5,415 nt of DNA from the NCBI GenBank assembly GCA_023436745.1, contig JAEZHZ010000064.1, forward strand, positions 1 through 5,415, written 5' to 3'. Every line of letters begins with the position of its first letter. Position 1 is the first letter of the stretch. Below, piece by piece: positions 1-5,415 of this stretch. A model generated the notes under the pieces. That model was not told the DNA's origin. It saw nothing but the letters and a program-made list of their open reading frames with translations, and made no database searches. The translations under genes and the position numbers were made by a program. Origin of the DNA: Pseudomonadota bacterium (GTDB lineage Bacteria > Pseudomonadota > Alphaproteobacteria > Rhizobiales > Devosiaceae).

Positions 1-234
1 GTCGAAACTCACGTGGGGCAGTTGCTGCGGGAGTACGAACCCAACCTGCCACCCGCGGGGCTATATCAGAGGGTGATAGACAAGGTGGAGGCGCCGTTGA
101 TTGCCATGGCGCTGAATGCCTGCGGGGGCAACCAGATCAGGGCAGCGGACTTGCTCGGTCTGAACCGGAATACGCTGCGAAAGAAGATTCGCACCCACAG
201 CATCGAGATCGTCAAGCACAGCCGGCGGAACTAG
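1..234 (+). CDS. ntrC: Nitrogen regulation response regulator NtrC, 3' end (C-terminal Fis domain)
   Basis: The reading frame is open from base 1 and ends at TAG 232-234, giving the last 77 residues of a longer protein whose start lies outside the window. Residues about 21-34 (GLYQRVIDKVEAPLI) match the linker and first helix seen in NtrC C-termini. Residues about 36-62 form a Fis-type helix-turn-helix, with the recognition-helix signature GLNRNTLRKKIR that is highly typical of NtrC. In the family, NtrC is phosphorylated by NtrB under nitrogen limitation and activates sigma54 promoters; the receiver and AAA+ parts are not visible here. The TAG overlaps the stop codon of the convergent transporter gene by four bases. 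Downstream ntrY/ntrX make NtrC far more likely than another Fis-ended activator. GTG at 13 is an internal codon, not a start. Confidence 0.9.
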   Translation, partial: VETHVGQLLREYEPNLPPAGLYQRVIDKVEAPLIAMALNACGGNQIRAADLLGLNRNTLRKKIRTHSIEIVKHSRRN

Positions 235-1130
235 GGCGCGTTGACCACTTCCTGGCGGCTGCGGCGTTCACTGACAGCAAGTGTCAGCCCCGCGGCAATG
301 ACGAGCAGCGCGCCGACATAGACAGTCGAGGCCGGTGCCTCTCCGAAGAACAGGTAGCCCAGGACGAAACTCCAGATCAGGGCGCCGTACTCGACCGTGC
401 CCAGAACGCTTGCCGGCACCTGACGCGCTGCATCGACGAGCAGGTATTGTCCAAGGCCGCCAATCAGCGCTGCCCCGACACAGAAGCTGATCTGTGTGGC
501 GTCCATCCCCTGCCACAGAGGCAAGGCGATAGCGCCCATGACGATGAGGTGGATCAGGTTCTGTGCGAACACCTGCACCACGGTACTCTCGCTTCTCGAT
601 ATGGTACGCATCAGGATCATTGCCAGGGCCCAGCAAAGGGCTGCTGCGAGCACCATGACGACGGGCCAGCCAATGCTGAAGCCGCTCGGATTGGCCGCGG
701 CGAGAACGCCAAAGAAACCGATGGAAGCTGCACCGACACGGGCAAGTGTCAGTTGTTCCTTGAGAAATATCACCGCCAGCACCGTCGTGATGACCGGTGA
801 AAAGTAGTAGAGGGTAGTCATTTCCGCGAGTTGCAGCTCACGCCCCGCACTGTAATACATCACCCATGCGGCTAGGGTCATGAGGCCCCGCCCGAGGATC
901 AACGGCTTGTTTCGTGACCGGACCAGGTCTCTGACCATCACAGACCGTCCGAATGCCAGGCACAGTGCGGTGATGACGAGCGATCGCAGGAACAGTATCT
1001 GAGTTGCCGGGGCGCTGATCACCACTGCCTTGATCAGTGCGTCATGCACGGAGAAGAGCGTGTGGGCGCCGAGGCCAAGCGCCATGCCGGCTATGCTGGC
1101 GGCCTCGACGCGGGATGCTGCAGTTGACAT
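231..1130 (-). CDS. EamA/DMT-superfamily membrane transporter
   Basis: This encodes a 299-residue, very hydrophobic protein with about ten predicted membrane helices arranged as two EamA repeats, roughly residues 15-147 and 158-287, which is the usual size and layout of the drug/metabolite transporter family. The end of each repeat shows the typical pattern of a hydrophobic helix followed by an acidic turn: IFLKEQLT in the first half and LFFGEAPAS in the second. Family members export or import amino acids, metabolites or nucleotide-linked compounds; the substrate cannot be read from this sequence. I chose ATG 1130-1128 because GGGG lies six bases upstream and a candidate promoter at 1202-1230 starts transcription after the longer upstream start at 1223. 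An internal ATG at 1085 has no ribosome site. The short tail is basic (SERRSRQE). It is convergent with ntrC and divergent from ntrY, with no evident functional link to either. Confidence 0.88.
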   Translation of the reverse strand: MSTAASRVEAASIAGMALGLGAHTLFSVHDALIKAVVISAPATQILFLRSLVITALCLAFGRSVMVRDLVRSRNKPLILGRGLMTLAAWVMYYSAGRELQLAEMTTLYYFSPVITTVLAVIFLKEQLTLARVGAASIGFFGVLAAANPSGFSIGWPVVMVLAAALCWALAMILMRTISRSESTVVQVFAQNLIHLIVMGAIALPLWQGMDATQISFCVGAALIGGLGQYLLVDAARQVPASVLGTVEYGALIWSFVLGYLFFGEAPASTVYVGALLVIAAGLTLAVSERRSRQEVVNAP

Positions 1131-1186
1131 GAGAGACCCCAGGCGCGACGGCCTGCTTCTGCTCCCATGGCTAAGGGTTGTCCAGT

Positions 1187-1214
1187 GCACCCCGTCGCAG
1201 CATTTTGGGGGTGC
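1187..1214. repeat. 7-bp inverted repeat GCACCCC / GGGGTGC around the transporter promoter
   Basis: GCACCCC at 1187-1193 is the exact reverse complement of GGGGTGC at 1208-1214, with 14 bases between. The repeat brackets the proposed -10 box (1202-1207) and start point of the transporter promoter, so it could be a regulator-binding dyad. It could also be chance in GC-rich DNA. No regulator gene lies next to it in the window. Confidence 0.35.
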
Positions 1215-1230
1215 CCGTAACAAGTGTCAC
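1202..1230 (-). promoter_or_regulatory. Candidate sigma70-type promoter of the EamA transporter
   Basis: Read on the minus strand, GTGACA (1230-1225; 5 of 6 to TTGACA) is separated by exactly 17 bases from CAAAAT (1207-1202; 4 of 6 to TATAAT). Transcription would begin near 1195, leaving a leader of about 65 bases before the ATG at 1130. The match is by eye only, and alphaproteobacterial housekeeping promoters are often weaker than this consensus. Position and spacing fit the gene well. Confidence 0.45.
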
Positions 1231-1313
1231 ATTATGGCAACATTTGTCTTGAAGGGTCCGGCGAACTGGGACAGGCTCTGCCTTTCCACGAAGGGAGAGC
1301 TTTAGAGCGCTGC

Positions 1314-3647
1314 ATGGACGAGACTGCCGCGACAATCATCGACGCGCCGCAGGCGCGCAACGAGGCACCTCGCCCCCACCGCGCCCCCTTGTTTGGTGGC
1401 GGCGGCAATCGGGCGCTGCGGATCCTTGGCCTCGTGGTTGTCCTTGCCTCCGTGCTGATGTCTTCGGTGTCGTTCCTGATCCTGTCAGGGACCACCAACA
1501 TCGAACCCTCGCCGGGTGTATGGACAGTCATCTGGATCGTGACCGGCATCCTTGTTCTGCTGATGATCGCCCTCGTGGTGACAGAGGCGGTTCTGCTGGT
1601 GCAGGCCCGCCTTCAGCGCAACCCCGGCGCCGGGATGCAGGTCCGGATGGTGACCATGTTCGCCCTTGTTGCCGCCATTCCGGCGGTCCTGGTGGCAGTG
1701 GTAGCCTCGATCTCGCTCAACCAGGGGCTCGACCAATGGTTCTCAGAGCGCACCCGGGCCATGGTGGAAAGCTCAAGGCTCGTGGCGCGCTCCTACATGA
1801 ACGAGCACGCCCAGGTGCTCCGGGACGACATCATCTGGGTCACGGAAGAAATGGAGCAGGCGCGCGGAATCTATGAGCAGGATCCGGATCGGTTCGCCCG
1901 TATTTTGACCGCGCTGGCTGTTACGCGTTCGCTCCCGTTCACCTCACTGGTAAATGGCGCCGGCGAAACTCTCATGCGGGCGCAGATCAATGCACAGGGA
2001 GCTTTTCCAAGGCTGCCAGAGGGCGTGGTGGACGTGGTCAGCGAGGGTAGCCCCGCCTTTCTTTCTCCGGGGTCAACCAATCTGGTCGGCGCAGTGTCGA
2101 AGCCAAGGGGATACGAGGATGTCTACCTGTTCGTGGCTCGCCCCGTCGATGCGGAGGTGCTGCAGTACATGCGGCTGACCGACGAAAACATCACCGAGTA
2201 CCGCGAATACGCCTCCAACCGGCTCGTGTTCCAGATCACCTTCACGATCATGTACATCGGCTTGGCGGTCGTGTTGCTTTTGGCCGCGCTCTGGGTGGGT
2301 ATCGCTCTTGCAAACCGGTTCGTTGATCCGATCCGCAATCTCATGATTGCGTCCGCACGGATCAGCCGCGGGGACCTCGATGTGCAGGTGCCTGTGCAGG
2401 AGGGCAGGGGCGACCTTCGCGACCTGTCCAATGGGTTCAACCGCATGGCCCAGCAGCTCAAGACCCAGCGCGAGGAACTGCTGACGGCCAACGAAATGAA
2501 CGAGAAGCGCCGTCAGTTTACCGAAGCCGTGGTGGAGGGCGTGTCCGCCGGGATCATCGGGCTTGATCCATTCGGTGCCGTTACGCTGGTCAACGCCCGC
2601 GCCTGCCAGATGCTGGGCCGCACCGAGATCGAACTCATGGGTGAAAGGATCGAAACGGTAATGCCGCAACTGGCTCCGACGCTGGAGAAGGCCCGGTCGG
2701 CAAGGCGGGGGCAGGTGCGCGACCACATTGAACTGGGCAACGAAGCCGAGCGCCGTACCTATCAGGTTCAACTCACGCGCGAGGGCTCCATCACCGAGTC
2801 CAAGGGTTACGTTCTGACGTTCGACGACATTACGGAGCTGGAATCTGCCCAGCGCACCAGCGCTTGGGCGGACGTCGCCCGCCGGATTGCCCATGAGATC
2901 AAGAACCCCCTTACTCCTATCCAGCTTTCGGCAGAGCGCCTGCGACGGCGGTACGGCAGCAAGCTCGAGGATGATCGGGACGTTTTCGACAAATGCATCA
3001 ACACGATCGTGCGGCAGGTGGGAGATATCGGCCGGATGGTCGACGAGTTCTCCGCCTTCGCCCGAATGCCGGAAGCCTCTCCCGAGAAAGCCGATCTTTC
3101 GGACACCGTGCGCCAGGCAGTATTCCTCGAAAGCGTTCGGCTACCGGAAATTGCGATCAACACCGATCTTCCGGATGAGGCGATCTATGCCTGGTTCGAC
3201 TCCCGGCTGATCGCGCAGACTCTGACAAACCTCATCAAAAACGCCGTGGAGGCGTTTGAAGGGGTATCCCTGTCCGAGGACTGGCGCCCAACGATCAGAG
3301 TAGAAGCGCACGTTGAGGGTAACCACGCGCGGGTGTCCGTGTCGGACAACGGCAAGGGATGGCCCCAGGACAATCGCCAGCGTCTGCTGGAACCATACAT
3401 GACGACGCGCGAGAAGGGCACGGGCCTCGGCCTCGCTATCGTCGCAAAGATCATCGAGCAGCACGGCGGGATCGTCGAACTGGTCGATGCAGAACCCGAT
3501 CCGACTGGACGAGTCGGCGCGTGCGTGACGTTCACGCTGCCGCTGCAGGCACCGGAACGGACCGACCGGACAGGGCAGGGGACCCCTCAGGCAACTCAGG
3601 CACATGCACAGGAGGAGCCGCTGCTTTCCACTGCGGTGAACACATAA
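1314..3647 (+). CDS. ntrY: Membrane sensor histidine kinase NtrY
   Basis: This is a 777-residue inner-membrane kinase of the expected NtrY architecture and length. Membrane helices lie near residues 37-58, 69-96, 112-136 and 306-333, with a periplasmic region of about 170 residues between the third and fourth. Then follow HAMP (about 334-390), PAS (about 402-510), the dimerisation/phosphoacceptor domain with His527 in RRIAHEIKNPLTPIQ, and the ATPase domain with N-box Asn643 (IKNAVEA), G1 box Asp678 (DNGKGWP) and G2 box GTGLGL at 702-707. All catalytic boxes are intact. NtrY phosphorylates NtrX and has been linked to nitrogen and redox control in alphaproteobacteria. ATG 1314 is preferred over GTG 1224 because the extra 30 residues look non-coding and overlap the promoter region. 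GGGAGAG at 1293-1299 is a ribosome site, though spaced rather far. A polar tail of about 35 residues follows the kinase core. The stop overlaps the ntrX start. Confidence 0.95.
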   Translation: MDETAATIIDAPQARNEAPRPHRAPLFGGGGNRALRILGLVVVLASVLMSSVSFLILSGTTNIEPSPGVWTVIWIVTGILVLLMIALVVTEAVLLVQARLQRNPGAGMQVRMVTMFALVAAIPAVLVAVVASISLNQGLDQWFSERTRAMVESSRLVARSYMNEHAQVLRDDIIWVTEEMEQARGIYEQDPDRFARILTALAVTRSLPFTSLVNGAGETLMRAQINAQGAFPRLPEGVVDVVSEGSPAFLSPGSTNLVGAVSKPRGYEDVYLFVARPVDAEVLQYMRLTDENITEYREYASNRLVFQITFTIMYIGLAVVLLLAALWVGIALANRFVDPIRNLMIASARISRGDLDVQVPVQEGRGDLRDLSNGFNRMAQQLKTQREELLTANEMNEKRRQFTEAVVEGVSAGIIGLDPFGAVTLVNARACQMLGRTEIELMGERIETVMPQLAPTLEKARSARRGQVRDHIELGNEAERRTYQVQLTREGSITESKGYVLTFDDITELESAQRTSAWADVARRIAHEIKNPLTPIQLSAERLRRRYGSKLEDDRDVFDKCINTIVRQVGDIGRMVDEFSAFARMPEASPEKADLSDTVRQAVFLESVRLPEIAINTDLPDEAIYAWFDSRLIAQTLTNLIKNAVEAFEGVSLSEDWRPTIRVEAHVEGNHARVSVSDNGKGWPQDNRQRLLEPYMTTREKGTGLGLAIVAKIIEQHGGIVELVDAEPDPTGRVGACVTFTLPLQAPERTDRTGQGTPQATQAHAQEEPLLSTAVNT
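3635..3639 (+). promoter_or_regulatory. Ribosome binding site and TAATG overlap fixing the ntrX start
   Basis: GGTGA ends seven bases before ATG 3647 and matches the GGTGA part of the full Shine-Dalgarno complement. The ATG shares its A with the ntrY TAA stop (TAATG, 3645-3649), the usual signature of translational coupling. A stronger purine run, AGGAGGAG at 3610-3617, lies about 30 bases upstream inside ntrY, too far to serve ntrX directly, and has no in-frame start codon behind it. Confidence 0.6.
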
Positions 3648-5032
3648 TGGCACTCGATATTCTGATCATTGACGACGAAGACGACATTCGCGATCTGATC
3701 GCCGGCATCCTCGAGGATGAAGGCTATGAAACGCGGCAGGCGCATGACGCTGACAGCGGCCTCAACGAGATCGCCCGTCGGCGACCGAGTCTGGTTTTTC
3801 TCGACATCTGGATGCAGGGGTCGCGGCTGGACGGGCTGCAGTTGCTGGACGTGTTCCAGAGCCAGCATCCGGACATGCCGGTAGTCATGATCTCTGGTCA
3901 CGGCAATGTCGAGACGGCCGTCTCCGCCATCAAGCGAGGCGCCTACGACTACATCGAGAAACCCTTCAAGATCGACCGGCTTCTCCACATCACACAGCGC
4001 GCCATGGAGGCAACCCGCCTCCGCAACGAGGTGGCCGAACTCAAGGAGCGCTCGATCACAAAGACGGCTGAGATGGTAGGCACCTCCCCGGCGACTCAGC
4101 AGGTTCGGGCAATCATCGAGAAGTCGGCGGCAACAAACTCTCGTATCTTCATCTCGGGATCCTCTGGCACGGGGAAGGGCCTTGTGGCCCGTCTCCTGCA
4201 CCAGCGCAGCCCCCGCGCCGACGCGCCCTTCATCGAGATAAACGCCTCCCTTTATGCTCCGGACGAAGTGCCCGTGGTGCTGTTCGGCAGAGAGACGCGG
4301 GACAGCAAGACAGGCCTCCTCAAGGTCGAAGTTGGTGCTCTCGAGAAGGCCCACGGCGGTACCCTCTACCTGTCAGAGGTCTCAACCTTGCCGCCGGCCA
4401 CGCAGGCCGCACTGCTGCGAACGCTGGTGGAGAACCGCTTTCATCGGGTTGGCGGGACCCAGGCCGTGCCGATCGACGTCCGGATCATTTCCGCCAGTTC
4501 GCAGAACGTAGCGGGGCTGATCGAAACGGGCGAGTTCCGGTCGGATCTGTTTCACCGGCTCGCGATCGTGCCGGTTCAGTTGACGCCACTGCGGGAACGG
4601 CGGGAGGACGTGCCACCGCTGGTGTCCGTGTTCATCGAGCAGATATGCCGCATGCACAACCTGCAACGATACACCGTTGGTGACGACGCAATAGCTGTTC
4701 TGCAGGCACAGGAATGGCCGGGCAACGCCCGTCAGTTGCGAAATTCCATCGAGCGCCTGCTGATTCTGATGAAGGATCAGCACCCGGAGAACGGCATCAT
4801 CACTGCCGCAATGCTTCCCTCAGACATCGGGGAGGTTCTTCCCACTGTCGGGGACACTGATGCATCTGCGCACCTGATGAGCCTGCCGTTGCGGGAGGCC
4901 CGAGAGGTGTTCGAGCGCCAATACCTCCTGGCTCAGATCGAACGATTCGGTGGCAACATTTCCAAGACTGCGGAGTTCGTGGGAATGGAGCGGAGTGCGC
5001 TGCACCGCAAGATCAAGTCGCTGGGTCTTTGA
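3647..5032 (+). CDS. ntrX: Response regulator NtrX with degenerate AAA+ domain
   Basis: This 461-residue cytoplasmic regulator is the partner of NtrY. The receiver (about 1-120) is intact: acidic pocket Asp9/Asp10, phosphoacceptor Asp53 in FLDIWMQG, Ser83 and Lys105. The AAA+ domain (about 140-370) keeps Walker A GSSGTGKG (171-178, Lys177), arginines Arg298 and Arg304 in FRSDLFHRL, and the late WPGNARQLRN motif. It lacks the sigma54-contact GAFTGA loop; the equivalent stretch, about 218-223, reads RDSKTG. Walker B reads LYLSEV, with Ser243 where enhancer-binding proteins have Asp. The Fis-type DNA-binding end (about 412-461) carries GGNISKTAEFVGMERSALHR. Loss of GAFTGA is known for alphaproteobacterial NtrX, which therefore probably regulates sigma70 promoters; the Walker B change suggests weak or no ATP hydrolysis (inference). 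The start is set by the TAATG overlap with ntrY. Confidence 0.95.
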   Translation: MALDILIIDDEDDIRDLIAGILEDEGYETRQAHDADSGLNEIARRRPSLVFLDIWMQGSRLDGLQLLDVFQSQHPDMPVVMISGHGNVETAVSAIKRGAYDYIEKPFKIDRLLHITQRAMEATRLRNEVAELKERSITKTAEMVGTSPATQQVRAIIEKSAATNSRIFISGSSGTGKGLVARLLHQRSPRADAPFIEINASLYAPDEVPVVLFGRETRDSKTGLLKVEVGALEKAHGGTLYLSEVSTLPPATQAALLRTLVENRFHRVGGTQAVPIDVRIISASSQNVAGLIETGEFRSDLFHRLAIVPVQLTPLRERREDVPPLVSVFIEQICRMHNLQRYTVGDDAIAVLQAQEWPGNARQLRNSIERLLILMKDQHPENGIITAAMLPSDIGEVLPTVGDTDASAHLMSLPLREAREVFERQYLLAQIERFGGNISKTAEFVGMERSALHRKIKSLGL

Positions 5033-5079
5033 CCGCTCCACAGAGGAACGTGCCATGCGACTGGCGCGGGTATGCAGAC

Positions 5080-5094
5080 GCACGGGAACCGTGC
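5080..5094 (+). repeat. Perfect hairpin/dyad GCACGG-GAA-CCGTGC upstream of hfq
   Basis: GCACGG (5080-5085) and CCGTGC (5089-5094) are exact reverse complements around a GAA spacer. The right arm runs into the extended -10-like element TGCCATAAT, so the dyad could be an operator at the hfq promoter, or the 3' hairpin of the ntrX transcript. No T-run follows, so it is not a classical intrinsic terminator. Confidence 0.45.
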
Positions 5095-5100
5095 CATAAT
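5092..5100 (+). promoter_or_regulatory. Candidate extended -10 promoter element for hfq
   Basis: TGCCATAAT matches the extended -10 form TGnTATAAT at all but one defined base. No good -35 box is found 16-18 bases upstream, which is tolerated by extended -10 promoters. Transcription would begin near 5107, giving an hfq leader of about 109 bases that includes the hairpin at 5134-5151. hfq could equally be read through from ntrX. Confidence 0.35.
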
Positions 5101-5133
5101 GACAGTGTGTAGTGAGCGCATCGCCAGAGGGGA

Positions 5134-5151
5134 GGGACTGGCGGCAGTCCC
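5134..5151 (+). repeat. Perfect hairpin GGGACTG-GCGG-CAGTCCC in the hfq leader
   Basis: Seven paired bases (GGGACTG 5134-5140 with CAGTCCC 5145-5151) close a four-base GCGG loop, with five G-C pairs. It is followed by CGAGTCCCG, not by a run of T, so it is unlikely to be an intrinsic terminator. It ends about 55 bases before the hfq ribosome site and may structure the leader RNA. A second GTCCC just downstream (5155-5159) could pair with the same left arm as an alternative. Confidence 0.5.
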
Positions 5152-5205
5152 CGAGTCCCGAAGCGGCTACGCAACGATGACAGCGACAATCTAATGCCGC
5201 GCGAA

Positions 5206-5210
5206 AGAGG
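5206..5210 (+). promoter_or_regulatory. Ribosome binding site of hfq
   Basis: AGAGG ends five bases before ATG 5216, a good Shine-Dalgarno spacing. It selects this ATG over the ATG at 5194, which is in another frame. Confidence 0.6.
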
Positions 5211-5215
5211 CCTGA

Positions 5216-5415
5216 ATGCCCAGCGAAAAACAACCGAACCTGCAGGATTCCTTCCTAAACCACGTCCGCAAGCAGAAAGTCCCGGTGACCATTTTCCTCG
5301 TCAACGGCGTGAAGCTTCAGGGCGTTATCACCTGGTTCGACAATTTCTGCCTGTTGCTTCGGCGTGATGCTCAGTCGCAGCTCGTCTACAAGCACGCGAT
5401 CTCGACCATCATGCC
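5216..5415 (+). CDS. hfq: RNA chaperone Hfq, 5' part (cut by window end)
   Basis: The visible 66 residues cover nearly all of the Sm-fold core of a protein that is usually about 80 residues in alphaproteobacteria; only the C-terminal tail is missing. Gln10-Asp11 with Phe44 and the YKHA motif at 58-61 correspond to the proximal-face uridine-binding residues, Arg18 lies in the rim patch (HVRKQK), and VNGVKLQG plus FDNFCLLLRRD are the Sm1 and Sm2 hallmarks. Hfq forms hexamers that bind small RNAs and mRNAs and control translation and decay; in several alphaproteobacteria it affects nitrogen-fixation regulators. The position immediately after ntrX is the common order. The 183-base gap, leader hairpins and own -10-like element suggest it can be expressed separately from ntrYX. 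The sequence shows no unusual substitution in the core. Confidence 0.97.
   Translation, partial: MPSEKQPNLQDSFLNHVRKQKVPVTIFLVNGVKLQGVITWFDNFCLLLRRDAQSQLVYKHAISTIM

Larger units (their letters stand above)
1131..1313. other. Divergent intergenic region between the transporter gene and ntrY
   Basis: These 183 bases separate the ATG codons of two divergently transcribed genes and must hold the promoter of each if ntrY is not read from elsewhere. The minus-strand promoter and the inverted repeat are listed separately. For ntrY the best plus-strand pair I found is TTGTCC (1178-1183) with CATTTT (1201-1206) at 17-base spacing, which is weak (4 of 6 and 3 of 6). No sigma54 -24/-12 site, RNA gene or terminator was recognised. 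Confidence 0.6.

Noticed and set aside
447..807. Two overlapping plus-strand frames of 117 and 103 codons inside the transporter gene
   Set aside because: Both are antisense to the conserved membrane protein, overlap each other in different frames and have no recognisable features.
1131..1223. Transporter start at the minus-strand codon at 1223 (31 extra residues)
   Set aside because: The extension is Arg/Ser/Cys-rich and non-hydrophobic, lies upstream of the predicted transcription start, and would make the protein longer than usual for the family.
1224..1313. ntrY start at GTG 1224 (30 extra residues)
   Set aside because: The added segment has no NtrY-like character, no good ribosome site, and overlaps the -35 of the divergent transporter promoter.
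2073..2894. 273-codon open frame on the minus strand inside ntrY
   Set aside because: It lies wholly antisense to a well-supported kinase gene, has a His/Arg/Gly-rich composition typical of a shadow frame in GC-rich DNA, and has no recognisable domain.
3359..3646. N-terminal extension of ntrX by 96 codons
   Set aside because: The extra residues are an Arg/Gly-rich shadow of the NtrY ATPase domain; the receiver starts exactly at the ATG 3647 with MALDILIIDDE.
3596..4354. 252-codon minus-strand frame opposite the ntrY/ntrX junction
   Set aside because: It covers conserved receiver and AAA+ coding sequence of ntrX; its translation shows no family features and it has no plausible promoter.
5061..5077. 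Sigma54-like site CTGGCGCGGGTATGCAG before hfq
   Set aside because: The GG and GC dinucleotides are 9 bases apart instead of the strictly required 10, and the -12 part is TGC and not TTGC.
5134..5160. Hairpin as rho-independent terminator of ntrYX
   Set aside because: The stem is strong but the downstream bases are CGAGTCCCG with no T-run, so intrinsic termination is not supported.

Overview
The window looks like a chromosomal segment of an alphaproteobacterium, GC-rich, with the classical nitrogen/redox regulatory neighbourhood ntrC - ntrY - ntrX - hfq. The assignment rests on three things: the gene order, a four-helix membrane kinase of NtrY type coupled to an NtrX with a receiver, a degenerate AAA+ module and a Fis domain, and an Hfq of alphaproteobacterial type. 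The genus cannot be named from the sequence alone.

Layout: (1) 1-234, the 3' end of ntrC on the + strand (Fis-type DNA-binding domain). (2) 231-1130, a complete EamA/DMT-family membrane transporter on the - strand. It is convergent with ntrC and the two share a palindromic CTAG as overlapping stop codons. (3) 1131-1313, a 183-bp divergent intergenic region with a plausible minus-strand sigma70-type promoter for the transporter and an inverted repeat around its -10/start region. No convincing ntrY promoter was found there. (4) 1314-3647, ntrY, the sensor histidine kinase. (5) 3647-5032, ntrX, the response regulator, whose ATG overlaps the ntrY stop by one base (TAATG). (6) 5033-5215, a 183-bp leader before hfq with two perfect short hairpins and an extended -10-like element. 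(7) 5216-5415, the first 66 codons of hfq, cut by the window edge.

How the genes work together: NtrY is expected to phosphorylate NtrX, and the translational overlap suggests coupled production of the pair. NtrC (with NtrB outside the window) is the parallel nitrogen-control pair. Hfq is the RNA chaperone that in many alphaproteobacteria lies directly downstream of ntrX. The transporter has no obvious functional tie to the rest; it sits in reverse orientation between the two regulatory pairs, so ntrYX cannot be read through from ntrC as a simple operon.

Nothing here is a new defence, mobile or biosynthetic system. The most notable points are an NtrX whose AAA+ domain lacks the GAFTGA sigma54-contact loop and also has Ser in place of the Walker B Asp, the shared CTAG stop of the convergent ntrC/transporter pair, and the structured hfq leader.
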